Shown here: positions 1-7,985 of the stretch, piece after piece
Numbering within the stretch: the stretch's first letter is position 1
Layout of the letters: each line of letters starts with the position of its first letter
DNA from: an uncultured Clostridiaceae bacterium
Lineage (GTDB): Bacteria > Bacillota > Clostridia > Lachnospirales > Lachnospiraceae
Reading direction: 5' to 3'
NCBI GenBank assembly: GCA_947175375.1
Contig: CAMWMT010000012.1
Span: 1-17,201 of the forward strand
Length of the DNA: 17,201 nt
The notes under the pieces: model-generated
The model's input: only the letters and a program-made list of their open reading frames with translations
Databases searched by the model: none
Told to the model about the DNA's origin: nothing
Program-made: the position numbers and the translations under genes

Positions 1-52
1 ATGTAAATCAGGGAATACTGATATAAAAATACGAGGAGGATATATTTAGAGT

Positions 53-1339
53 ATGAGTGTACAGGTAGAAAAATTAGAGAAAAACATGGCAAAACTGACC
101 ATCGAAGTGCCTGCTGAAAAGGTGGAAAAGGCAATTCAGATCGTATATCAGAAAGCGAAGAAAAAGATCAGCATTCCGGGCTTCCGCAAAGGAAAAGCGC
201 CGCGCCAGTTAATTGAGAAGATGTATGGAAAAGAAGTATTTTACGAGGATGCCATCGATGAACTTCTTCCGGAAGCTTATCGTGAGGCTGTAGATGAGTG
301 TGAGGAGGAGCTGGTATCCCGTCCGAAGATTGACATTGTACAGTTTGAGAGTGGAAAGCCGTTTGTCTTTACTGCAGAGGTTGCTGTAAAGCCGGTAGTG
401 ACACTTGGCGAGTATAAGGGAGTTCAGGTGGAGAAGGTACCGGTTGAGGTGCTGGATGAAGAAGTGGAAGCTGAACTTATGAAAGAAAGAGAAACCAACT
501 CCAGGACCATCACGGTGGAGGAGCGTGCGGTAGCGGATGGTGATATGGTCACCCTTGATTTTGAAGGCTTTGTGGACGGAGTTCCGTTTGAAGGAGGAAA
601 GGGCGAGAATTACGATCTGACCATCGGTTCCGGTTCCTTTATTCCGGGCTTTGAGGAGCAGCTTGTTGGTGCTGAGATCGGTCAGGACCTGGACGTGAAT
701 GTGACATTTCCAGAGGACTATCATGCGGAAGAGCTTGCTGGTAAGGCAGCAGTATTTAAATGCCGTGTGAACTCCATCAAGGTGAAAGAACTTCCGGAAA
801 TTGACGATGAATTTGCACAGGAAGTGTCTGAATTTGATACACTGGATGAATATAAAGCAGATATCCGGGCAAGACTCCTGAAAGACAAAGAAGAAGATGC
901 GAAGAAAATGAAGGAAGACGCTGTGATCGAGAAGATCATTGCCGGTGCACAGATGGATATCCCAGATCCAATGGTGGATTTCCAGACAGAGCAGCTTATG
1001 GAAGATTTTGCACAGCGTATGCAGATGCAGGGAATGTCTATTAGCCAGTACTTCCAGTATACCGGTATGACTGCAGAACAGTATAAAGAGCAGATGAAGC
1101 CGAGAGCGCTCCAGAATATTCAGAGCAGACTGGTTCTCGAAGCAGTTGCAGAGGCTGAGAAGATCGAGATAACAGATGAAGACGTGGATGCGGAATTCCA
1201 GAGAATGGCAGATCTTTACAAGATGGATGTGGAAAAGGTAAAAGAGATCTTTTCGGAAGAACGCCTGGAAGATATGAAGAAAGATCTTGCGATCCAGAAG
1301 GCAGTGGATCTGATAAGAGACGCAGCAGTCGAAGAGTAA
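53..1339 (+). CDS. tig: Trigger factor, ribosome-associated chaperone and prolyl isomerase
   Basis: The 428-residue protein has the usual trigger factor length and layout. The N-terminal ribosome-binding domain carries the signature GFRKGKAPR at residues 43-51, which docks on ribosomal protein L23 near the exit tunnel. An FKBP-type peptidyl-prolyl isomerase domain follows at about 161-245 (segments DGDMVTLDFEGFVDG and GSGSFIPGFEEQLVG). A long charged helical C-terminal chaperone domain, about 250-428, completes it. The role is cytosolic folding of nascent chains. The start is the ATG at 53, 12 nt after an AGGAGGA at 34-40, and the family N-terminus MSVQVEKLEKN begins there. It is first in the tig-clpP-clpX-lon block, and the 138-nt gap to clpP has no clear terminator, so read-through into clpP is likely. 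Its promoter lies mostly outside the window. Confidence 0.98.
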   Translation: MSVQVEKLEKNMAKLTIEVPAEKVEKAIQIVYQKAKKKISIPGFRKGKAPRQLIEKMYGKEVFYEDAIDELLPEAYREAVDECEEELVSRPKIDIVQFESGKPFVFTAEVAVKPVVTLGEYKGVQVEKVPVEVLDEEVEAELMKERETNSRTITVEERAVADGDMVTLDFEGFVDGVPFEGGKGENYDLTIGSGSFIPGFEEQLVGAEIGQDLDVNVTFPEDYHAEELAGKAAVFKCRVNSIKVKELPEIDDEFAQEVSEFDTLDEYKADIRARLLKDKEEDAKKMKEDAVIEKIIAGAQMDIPDPMVDFQTEQLMEDFAQRMQMQGMSISQYFQYTGMTAEQYKEQMKPRALQNIQSRLVLEAVAEAEKIEITDEDVDAEFQRMADLYKMDVEKVKEIFSEERLEDMKKDLAIQKAVDLIRDAAVEE

Positions 1340-1384
1340 GCTTCGGGAGTGCCGCAGCGTGTTCTGCTGCACAGGATCGTGTAA

Positions 1385-1439
1385 GACAAAGGGCCCTGTC
1401 GGGCCGGGAGGGCATGGCAGGGCAGCTGTGCCCTTTGTC
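1385..1439 (+). repeat. Inverted repeat/hairpin between tig and clpP
   Basis: GACAAAGGGC at 1385-1394 is the exact reverse complement of GCCCTTTGTC at 1430-1439. Inside it CCTG (1395-1398) can pair with CAGG (1418-1421), giving a 10+4 bp stem with an asymmetric bulge. No T-run follows, so it is not an ordinary intrinsic terminator. It sits 38 nt before the clpP start. It could be an RNA-processing or stability hairpin, or a protein-binding operator; it matches neither the CIRCE (HrcA) nor the CtsR consensus. Confidence 0.7.
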
Positions 1440-1477
1440 AGCGAAGGAGCAGTTTTATCATCAGGAGGAGGAATAGT

Positions 1478-2059
1478 ATGGCATTAGTACCTTACGTCAT
1501 AGAACAGACCAGCAGAGGAGAGAGAAGCTACGACATCTACTCCCGACTTTTAAAAGAGCGGATCATTTTTCTTGGAGAAGAAGTAACTGAGACAACTGCC
1601 AGCCTGGTGGTAGCTCAGCTTCTGTTCCTGGAATCCGAAGATCCTGGAAAGGATATCAATCTGTATATTAACAGTCCGGGCGGTTCTGTGACTGCCGGAA
1701 TGGCAATTTTTGACACGATGAACTATATTAAGTGTGATGTGTCGACCATCTGTATTGGTATGGCGGCAAGTATGGGTGCTTTTCTTCTGGCAGGAGGCAC
1801 AAAAGGGAAACGTTTTGCCCTGCCGAATGCGGAGATTATGATCCACCAGCCTCTGGGAGGAGCCAGAGGCCAGGCAACAGAGATCGAGATCGCCGCAAGG
1901 CATATCCTGCGGACAAGGGAGAAGTTAAATGGTATCCTGGCAGAGCGTACAGGCCAGCCGCTGGAAGTGATTCAGCAGGATACAGAGCGGGATAATTATA
2001 TGACTGCCGAAGAGGCAAAGGCTTATGGGCTGATCGACCAGATCATGGAGAGGCATTAA
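1478..2059 (+). CDS. clpP: ATP-dependent Clp protease proteolytic subunit ClpP
   Basis: At 193 residues this is a full-length ClpP serine peptidase (family S14). The catalytic triad is visible: Ser98 in GMAASMGAF, His123 in MIHQPLGG and Asp172 in the TERDNYM segment. The N-terminal VPYVIEQTSRGERSYDIYSR contains the axial loop that gates the chamber, and NSPGGSV (about 65-71) contributes to the oxyanion region. It assembles as a double heptameric ring and degrades proteins fed in by ClpX or other Clp ATPases. The ATG at 1478 follows a strong GGAGGAGG at 1464-1471. clpX starts 11 nt after the stop, so the two are surely co-transcribed and probably translationally coupled. No CtsR box was found upstream. 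Confidence 0.98.
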   Translation: MALVPYVIEQTSRGERSYDIYSRLLKERIIFLGEEVTETTASLVVAQLLFLESEDPGKDINLYINSPGGSVTAGMAIFDTMNYIKCDVSTICIGMAASMGAFLLAGGTKGKRFALPNAEIMIHQPLGGARGQATEIEIAARHILRTREKLNGILAERTGQPLEVIQQDTERDNYMTAEEAKAYGLIDQIMERH

Positions 2060-2070
2060 GGGAGAATTAC

Positions 2071-3294
2071 ATGGCTAGAAATGAAATCAGATGTTCTTTT
2101 TGCGGCAAGACAGAAAGTCAGGTCTTAAAACTTCTCAAAGGGCCCAATGATGTCTACATCTGTGATGCATGTGTGGAGCTCTGTTCTGAGATTATTGAAG
2201 AAGAACTGGCTGAAGAAGAGGGCATTTTTGATGAAGAAGAGATCAACCTCTTAAAACCGGAGGAGATTAAGCGTTTTCTGGATGATTATGTGATCGGACA
2301 GGAGAAAGCTAAGAAAGCGCTCTGCGTGGCGGTATATAATCATTATAAACGAATTCTTGCACAGCCGGATCTGGACGTTGAACTCCAGAAGAGCAATGTC
2401 CTTCTGCTTGGCCCTACCGGTTCAGGAAAGACGCTGCTGGCACAGACACTGGCAAAGATCCTCAATGTACCGTTTGCGATTGCAGACGCGACAACACTGA
2501 CGGAAGCTGGTTATGTGGGTGAGGATGTAGAGAATATTCTGCTGAAGATCATTCAGGCGGCAGATTATGACATTGAGCGTGCCCAGAAGGGCATCATCTA
2601 TATAGATGAAATTGATAAGGTTACCCGAAAATCAGAGAATCCGTCGATTACCCGGGATGTGTCCGGCGAAGGAGTACAGCAGGCGCTTCTGAAAATCGTG
2701 GAAGGGACCATGGCTTCTGTTCCGCCTCAGGGAGGCCGGAAGCATCCGCATCAGGAACTTCTGCAGATCGATACGACCAACATTCTTTTTATCTGCGGAG
2801 GCGCTTTTGAGGGTCTTGACAAGATCATTGAGACCCGTATGGACCGGGGTTCCATCGGCTTTAATGCAGATATCCGGGACAGACGCAGAGAGGATGTGGG
2901 AGAGCTTCTGCGCAATGCGCTCCCGGAGGATTTCATCAAGTTTGGAATGATTCCGGAGTTCATGGGGCGTGTGCCGATCGCGGTATCCCTGGACCCTCTG
3001 ACTCGTGATGATATGGTACGGATTCTACTGGAACCGAAGAACTCGATCATCCGCCAGTACCAGAAGCTGTTTGGACTGGACAATGTGGATCTGAAGTTTG
3101 ACAAGGATGCAGTAGAAGCCATTGCGGATAAGACCATATCCCGCAAGACCGGGGCAAGAGGACTGCGTTCTATTATGGAAGAGACGATGATGGATCTGAT
3201 GTTTACGATCCCATCTGACGATACCATTAAGAGCTGTACGATCACGCGGGAAGCGGTGGAAGGAACCGGAGAACCGGTTATAACGAGAAGATAA
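2071..3294 (+). CDS. clpX: ATP-dependent Clp protease ATP-binding subunit ClpX
   Basis: This 407-residue AAA+ unfoldase selects substrates and threads them into ClpP. The N-terminal zinc-binding domain has four cysteines, at 8, 11, 31 and 34 (CSFCGK ... CDAC). Walker A is GPTGSGKT at 114-121. The pore loop GYVG is at 147-150 and Walker B, IIYIDEIDK, at about 175-183. The ClpP-docking loop IGF is at 262-264, inside RGSIGFNADIRD. The sensor-2 GARGLRS lies near the C-terminus. The ATG follows GGGAGA at 2060-2065, directly after the clpP stop, which fits stoichiometric co-expression. A probable terminator follows the stop. Confidence 0.98.
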   Translation: MARNEIRCSFCGKTESQVLKLLKGPNDVYICDACVELCSEIIEEELAEEEGIFDEEEINLLKPEEIKRFLDDYVIGQEKAKKALCVAVYNHYKRILAQPDLDVELQKSNVLLLGPTGSGKTLLAQTLAKILNVPFAIADATTLTEAGYVGEDVENILLKIIQAADYDIERAQKGIIYIDEIDKVTRKSENPSITRDVSGEGVQQALLKIVEGTMASVPPQGGRKHPHQELLQIDTTNILFICGGAFEGLDKIIETRMDRGSIGFNADIRDRRREDVGELLRNALPEDFIKFGMIPEFMGRVPIAVSLDPLTRDDMVRILLEPKNSIIRQYQKLFGLDNVDLKFDKDAVEAIADKTISRKTGARGLRSIMEETMMDLMFTIPSDDTIKSCTITREAVEGTGEPVITRR

Positions 3295-3302
3295 GACAAA
3301 AC

Positions 3303-3332
3303 AAGGGGCCTTTTGCATGAGGGTCCCTTTTC
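3303..3332 (+). terminator. Probable intrinsic terminator after clpX
   Basis: AAGGGGCC at 3303-3310 pairs with GGTCCCTT at 3322-3329 (eight pairs including one G-T), with an 11-nt loop. The stem runs into a short T tract, TTTT at 3328-3331, and is preceded by A-rich sequence. The T run is short, so termination is probably partial. Some lon transcripts may therefore come from read-through. Confidence 0.55.
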
Positions 3333-3387
3333 AGCATCTGTCATGGGCATTCTTTGGACGGATGCGGAACTCTAATCGGAGGTAAGT

Positions 3388-5700
3388 ATGGGAGAACTTG
3401 AAATTAAGCTGCCGGCAGTGGCGCTGCGTGGAATGGTCATTCTTCCGGAGATGATCACCCATTTTGATGTGACGCGTGCTCGTTCTGTGAAGGCAGTGGA
3501 GAGAGCGCTGACGCAGGAACAGAAGCTTTTTATTGTGGCACAAAAGAATCCGGAAGATGAGATGCCGGATATGGACAGACTGTTTCAGATGGGAACAGTT
3601 GTTGAGATCAAGCAGATCGTGAAGATGCCGCACCATATTCTACGTGTTCTGGTAGAAGGACTATACAGTGCACGGCTTGTTCAGCTTGAAGGGGAAGAAT
3701 ATCTGGAGGCATCTGTTGTTCGGGCAGAGCCAGAGGGCTTTGGAACTCTGCCCCAGAGTGGGAAAGAGGCCATGTATCGCAATCTTCAGGATATTTTCCG
3801 GAGATACTGTGAGAGTAGTAAGAAAGCAGGTAAGGATATTATCCGCCAGGTTCTGGACAGTGACGGACTGGAAAAGCTGATCGAGCAGGTGATGGTGCAT
3901 ACGCCTTTTACATGGGAGCGGCAGCAGAAGCTTCTGGAGACAGAATCTCTGTCGGAACGTTATGAGATGCTCTGCATCATACTGAATAATGAGATCGAGA
4001 TCGAGCAGTATCGGAAAGAGATTCAGGAAAAAGTAAAGGCGCGTGTAGATAAGAACCAGAAGGATTACCTCCTGCGGGAGCAGATGAAGGTGATCCGGGA
4101 AGAACTAGGTGATGAAGGTCCGGGTGCAGAAGCAGAGCAGTTCCGGAAAGCAGTGAAAAAACTTTCGGCTTCTGAAGAGGTAAAAACGCGGATCGAAAAG
4201 GAAATACAGAGATTTTTAAATGCTGGTTCCAATTCCGCAGAAGCCTCTGTAATCCGCGGGTATATTGAGACGCTGCTGGAGCTTCCATGGGACAGGTGCA
4301 GTGAGGATCGTCTGGATTTAAAAAAGGCAAAAAAGATTCTGGAAAAAGAACATTATGGCCTTGAAAAGGTAAAGGAACGGATTCTGGAATTTCTGGCAGT
4401 CAGACAGATGCTGGATGGAGGAGAAAGCCCGATTCTGTGTCTGGTGGGGCCGCCCGGAACAGGAAAGACGTCCGTGGCGCGTTCCATTGCTCATGCGCTG
4501 AATAAAAAATATGTGCGCATCTGTCTGGGAGGAGTACATGATGAAGCAGAGATCCGGGGACATCGAAGAACCTATATCGGAGCCATGCCGGGAAGAATCG
4601 TAGATGGTATCCGTCATGCGGGTGTGAAAAATCCTCTGATGGTACTGGATGAGATCGATAAGGTCAGCAGCGACCATAGAGGGGATACGTTTTCCGCGCT
4701 TCTGGAGGTATTGGACAGTGAGCAGAATGTGAAGTTCAGAGATCACTATGTGGAGCTTCCGGTGGACCTGTCCGAGGTGATGTTCCTCTGTACCGCTAAT
4801 GACACCCAGACGATTCCAAGACCGCTCCTGGACCGTATGGAGATCATAGAGGTCAGCAGTTATACGGAAAATGAAAAGCTGCATATTGCCAGAGAGCATC
4901 TGCTTCCCAAACAGATGAAGCGTCACGGCTTGAAGAAAAGTCAGCTTCAGGTGACAGAAAAGGCCATGGGAAAGATGATCCATCAGTATACTAGAGAAGC
5001 AGGAGTGAGGAATCTGGAGCGTAAGATCGCTTCGGTCTGCCGGAAAGCGGACCGGGAGATCCTGGAGCAGGGGAAAAAGCGGGTGCGTATCACAGATGGG
5101 AATCTGGAAAAATATCTGGGTAAGACGATCTACGAATTTCAGGGACGCAATGAGAAGGACGAAGTCGGCATCGTGCGTGGGCTTGCGTGGACCAGTGTGG
5201 GAGGCGATACGCTGGAGATCGAGGTGAACCTGATGCCCGGAAAAGGCAATCTGGAGCTGACCGGACAGATGGGAGATGTGATGCAGGAATCCGCAAGGGC
5301 AGGTATTAGCTATATCCGTTCAATCAGTCCGGAATATGGCCTTGAGAAGGATTATTTTCAGGAACATGATATCCACATCCATATCCCGGAAGGAGCGGTG
5401 CCAAAGGATGGTCCTTCCGCAGGCATTACCATGGCGACTGCCATGCTGTCCGCAGTGCTGGAGAAACCGGTCCGCGCAGATGTAGCGATGACCGGAGAGA
5501 TCACACTCCGGGGAAGAGTACTTCCGATCGGTGGGCTGAAAGAGAAGCTTTTGGCAGCAGGAAGCGCCGGCATGAAGACGGTTATTGTACCGAAAAAGAA
5601 TCAGCGGGATGTAGAAGAACTGTCGAAGGAGATCACGGGCGGTCTGGAACTGGTCTATGTGGAAGGCATGGAAGACGTGATCGCACACGCATTTGTATAA
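3388..5700 (+). CDS. lon: Endopeptidase La, ATP-dependent Lon protease (LonA)
   Basis: The 770 residues form a LonA-type protease with three parts. The N-terminal substrate-binding LAN domain spans about 5-200 (LPAVALRGMVILPEM start) and leads into a coiled linker to about 300. The AAA+ module has Walker A GPPGTGKT at 354-361 and Walker B LMVLDEIDK around 417-425. The C-terminal S16 peptidase domain, about 585-770, has catalytic Ser677 in PKDGPSAG and Lys720 in GGLKEK. It degrades misfolded and regulatory proteins in the cytosol. The ATG at 3388 follows CGGAGG at 3377-3382. A terminator-like hairpin separates it from clpX, but I found no convincing promoter in the 55 nt left before the RBS. 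engB follows almost at once, as in the Bacillus lonA-ysxC pair. Confidence 0.98.
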   Translation: MGELEIKLPAVALRGMVILPEMITHFDVTRARSVKAVERALTQEQKLFIVAQKNPEDEMPDMDRLFQMGTVVEIKQIVKMPHHILRVLVEGLYSARLVQLEGEEYLEASVVRAEPEGFGTLPQSGKEAMYRNLQDIFRRYCESSKKAGKDIIRQVLDSDGLEKLIEQVMVHTPFTWERQQKLLETESLSERYEMLCIILNNEIEIEQYRKEIQEKVKARVDKNQKDYLLREQMKVIREELGDEGPGAEAEQFRKAVKKLSASEEVKTRIEKEIQRFLNAGSNSAEASVIRGYIETLLELPWDRCSEDRLDLKKAKKILEKEHYGLEKVKERILEFLAVRQMLDGGESPILCLVGPPGTGKTSVARSIAHALNKKYVRICLGGVHDEAEIRGHRRTYIGAMPGRIVDGIRHAGVKNPLMVLDEIDKVSSDHRGDTFSALLEVLDSEQNVKFRDHYVELPVDLSEVMFLCTANDTQTIPRPLLDRMEIIEVSSYTENEKLHIAREHLLPKQMKRHGLKKSQLQVTEKAMGKMIHQYTREAGVRNLERKIASVCRKADREILEQGKKRVRITDGNLEKYLGKTIYEFQGRNEKDEVGIVRGLAWTSVGGDTLEIEVNLMPGKGNLELTGQMGDVMQESARAGISYIRSISPEYGLEKDYFQEHDIHIHIPEGAVPKDGPSAGITMATAMLSAVLEKPVRADVAMTGEITLRGRVLPIGGLKEKLLAAGSAGMKTVIVPKKNQRDVEELSKEITGGLELVYVEGMEDVIAHAFV

Positions 5701-5709
5701 GAGGTGGCT

Positions 5710-6306
5710 ATGGTAATCAAACAGGCAGAGCTGGAGACCGTCTGTGGTATCACCAGCAGGCTTCCGGAAAATACGATCCCGGAAGTGGCATTTTCCGGAA
5801 AATCAAATGTGGGGAAGTCTTCGCTGATCAATGGACTTCTGAACCGGAAGTCTCTGGCGAGAACTTCTTCCCAGCCAGGGAAGACCCAGACGATCAATTT
5901 TTATAAGGTGAATAAGGAACTGTATCTGGTAGATCTGCCAGGATATGGTTATGCAAAAGTTGCTCAGGAGATCAAGGCAAAATGGGGGAAGATGATCGAA
6001 AATTATCTTCATGGCTCGAAGCAGTTAAGAGCTGTATTTCTGCTGGTCGATATCCGACATGAACCGTCAGCCAATGACAAGGAAATGTATCACTGGATCA
6101 TCCATCAGGGATATGAGCCGATCATCATCGCAACAAAGCTTGACAAGATCAAGAGAAGCCAGGTGCAGAAGCAGTTAAAGCTTTTACGGGAGGGTCTGGA
6201 TCCTGTGCCGGGCACCAGGATCATTCCGTTTTCTGCAGAGACGAAGCAGGGCAGAGAGGAGATCTGGGAGATCATTGAAGGATATCTGGAGGAGGAGTCC
6301 GTATGA
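5710..6306 (+). CDS. engB: Ribosome biogenesis GTP-binding protein EngB (YsxC/YihA)
   Basis: This is a 198-residue TRAFAC-class GTPase of the EngB family, needed for assembly of the large ribosomal subunit. G motifs are visible: G1 GKSNVGKS at 30-37, a Thr of G2 in GKTQTINFY (about 58-66), G3 DLPGYGYA at 75-82, G4 TKLDK at 142-146 and G5 SAE at 175-177. I chose the ATG at 5710 because GAGGTGG (5701-5707) just upstream serves as its ribosome binding site. An in-frame GTG at 5704 would add two residues but lies inside that site. The gene begins 9 nt after the lon stop, and its TGA overlaps the next ATG (ATGA at 6303-6306), so lon, engB and the membrane gene form one operon. Confidence 0.96.
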   Translation: MVIKQAELETVCGITSRLPENTIPEVAFSGKSNVGKSSLINGLLNRKSLARTSSQPGKTQTINFYKVNKELYLVDLPGYGYAKVAQEIKAKWGKMIENYLHGSKQLRAVFLLVDIRHEPSANDKEMYHWIIHQGYEPIIIATKLDKIKRSQVQKQLKLLREGLDPVPGTRIIPFSAETKQGREEIWEIIEGYLEEESV

Positions 6307-7466
6307 GCGGTGAGCCGCCAAAAGAAGAACGCAAGGAGTCTGAATATATCCAGCTTCGAAGAAATCTTCTGAATATTGGGATATTTGCAGCAAAAATCTT
6401 GCTGCTTATTTTCCTGGGACCAGTCCTGGTGCGTTTTTTCCTTCCGGTCATCATTGGCTGGCTGATCGCGCAGCTGGCCAATCCGCTGGTACATTTTCTG
6501 GAGAAGCATCTTCATATCGTGAGAAAGCACAGTTCATTCGGTGTGATCTTTGGTGCGATATTTTTAACCGTAGCAATAGGTTATTATGTCATTGTGTGGG
6601 TGTGGAGAGAGGCAGGAGAACTGGTTCAGAGACTGCCGGCCTATTATCAGGCGCTTGTGCAGGGACTGGATAAGATCGCAGAAAATCTGCAGAGTGTGGC
6701 GAAAAAGATGCCGCTGGAGACACGGGAAAAGATCGCGGGTTTTACAGATCATTTTACCGATTATCTGGGACAGCTTATCAGCAGCCTTGGCGGCGGTATG
6801 GTAGAGACAGCAGGAAATGCTGCAAGAAATATTCCGTCGATCCTGGTCGCATTCATCTTCTCACTTCTGTTTGCGTATTTTTTTATCGCGCAGAGGGAGC
6901 GGATCTATCAGATCACAGGACATATTATACCGGAGCAGACAAGAGACGGAATTCGGATGGTGTGGGGGAAACTGAAATATGCAGTAGGAGGATATTTTCG
7001 GGCACAGTTTAAGATCATGGGAGTTGTAGGGATCATTCTGGCAGCAGGTTTTCTGATTATGAGAATCGACTATGCCATCCTGCTGGCGGCAGTGATCGCA
7101 CTGATGGACTTTCTGCCTATGCTGGGAACTGGAACGGTACTCCTGCCATGGGCGCTGTTCTGCGCTCTGAGCGACGCGCTTCCAAGAGCTGCGGGATTTA
7201 TCGTCCTGTATGTAGTGACCCAGCTTACAAGGCAGCTGATCCAGCCTAAAATGGTGGGGGACAGTATCGGTGTGGATACCTTGACAACGTTATTCCTGTT
7301 GTTTGTCGGCTATCGGCTGGCAGGACTTTTGGGAATGATCGTGGCAGTTCCCACAGGGCTCATTGTACTGCAGTTCTATGAGGCAGGAGCGTTTGAACAT
7401 GTGATAAAAAATATCCGCGAACTTATGGGGCTGATCGCAGGCTGGAGAGGACGTGGGGGCCAGTGA
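6303..7466 (+). CDS. AI-2E family / YtvI-like integral membrane protein
   Basis: This is a 387-residue polytopic membrane protein of the AI-2E/PerM/YtvI (old DUF20) family. Hydrophobic segments lie near residues 23-60, 78-102, 177-197, 236-285, 297-308 and 327-358. A long, mostly soluble stretch lies between at about 105-175 (GELVQRLPAYYQALVQGLDK), the family's typical extracytoplasmic region. The family hallmark near the C-terminus is IQPKMVGDSIGVDTL (313-327). In Bacillus, YtvI-like members are sporulation-associated; others export autoinducer-2 or move ions, so the substrate cannot be read from sequence. GGAGGAGGAG at 6289-6298 inside engB is the ribosome binding site and the genes overlap by ATGA. 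It converges on the next gene with only 6 nt between stop codons and no terminator hairpin. Confidence 0.9.
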   Translation: MSGEPPKEERKESEYIQLRRNLLNIGIFAAKILLLIFLGPVLVRFFLPVIIGWLIAQLANPLVHFLEKHLHIVRKHSSFGVIFGAIFLTVAIGYYVIVWVWREAGELVQRLPAYYQALVQGLDKIAENLQSVAKKMPLETREKIAGFTDHFTDYLGQLISSLGGGMVETAGNAARNIPSILVAFIFSLLFAYFFIAQRERIYQITGHIIPEQTRDGIRMVWGKLKYAVGGYFRAQFKIMGVVGIILAAGFLIMRIDYAILLAAVIALMDFLPMLGTGTVLLPWALFCALSDALPRAAGFIVLYVVTQLTRQLIQPKMVGDSIGVDTLTTLFLLFVGYRLAGLLGMIVAVPTGLIVLQFYEAGAFEHVIKNIRELMGLIAGWRGRGGQ

Positions 7467-7472
7467 GGAACC

Positions 7473-7985
7473 TTACAGAAGCTGTTCCATGACATGTGCA
7501 TAGATTTCCTGGCTTTTGGATTTCCAGTGGTTGCATACGGAGATGGCCTGTTTTTCGGAAGGTACGGAAATGGTCAGTTCGATCAGGGTGGCATTGTTTT
7601 CTCGGACCTGGCAGCATACCAGATAGTCCGCTGTATTACCCTGGAAATAATTGGCAGTGACAGAACGGGAGTCTTGAATTTCATGCTGCTTCTGCCCCAG
7701 ATATTCCCGGATATCCTGGCAGATCGCATCAGAGATCTTGTCGCCAAAATAATCCAGTGTATTTCTTCCGGATTCTGTAATATGGTAACTGGAGCTGTTG
7801 TGAGTATTGGATATGGTCACAAGGCCGGTCTCATCCAGTTCCGACAGAGCCTGCTGGAGAGTAAAATAATTCGTATATTCTTTTTCCAGAATAAATTCTG
7901 ATATCTGGGAATTGGTCAGTGGGGTGTCTATCATGGAAAGCATCTTCAGTACGATCAGTTTGTAAAGAGTCAGCGTGTCAGACAT
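7473..7985 (-). CDS. DUF4364 family winged-helix protein, putative transcriptional regulator
   Basis: With the start at 7985 this is a 170-residue protein. A longer reading frame begins upstream at 8072, but the ATG at 7985 has AGAAAGGA (7999-7992 on the minus strand) six nt before it and gives the family N-terminus MSDTLTLYKLIVLKML. Residues about 1-80 look like a winged helix-turn-helix: a recognition-type segment TNSQISEFI (24-32), then ALSELDETGLV and a wing with SSSYHITESGRNTL (64-77). The C-terminal half (about 110-170) is an alpha/beta domain of unknown role. I recognise the family as DUF4364, a Clostridia group annotated as regulators without a characterised target. Its start overlaps the end of the radical SAM gene by 8 nt, so it is the second gene of a two-gene operon. 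Confidence 0.85.
   Translation of the reverse strand: MSDTLTLYKLIVLKMLSMIDTPLTNSQISEFILEKEYTNYFTLQQALSELDETGLVTISNTHNSSSYHITESGRNTLDYFGDKISDAICQDIREYLGQKQHEIQDSRSVTANYFQGNTADYLVCCQVRENNATLIELTISVPSEKQAISVCNHWKSKSQEIYAHVMEQLL

Noticed and set aside
1..52. TATAAA at 22-27 as the tig -10 box
   Set aside because: The expected -35 position falls at or beyond the window edge, so the promoter cannot be judged.
209..1372. A long minus-strand open frame (387 codons) opposite tig
   Set aside because: Its translation is rich in His, Leu, Phe and Cys with no recognisable domain, and tig is a full-length conserved gene on the plus strand. It is a codon-bias shadow.
1435..1461. TTGTCA-N15-TATCAT as a clpP promoter
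   Set aside because: The spacer is too short, and the predicted start would lie within the clpP ribosome binding site.
5704..5709. GTG at 5704 as the engB start
   Set aside because: It sits inside the GAGGTGG ribosome binding site that serves the ATG at 5710.
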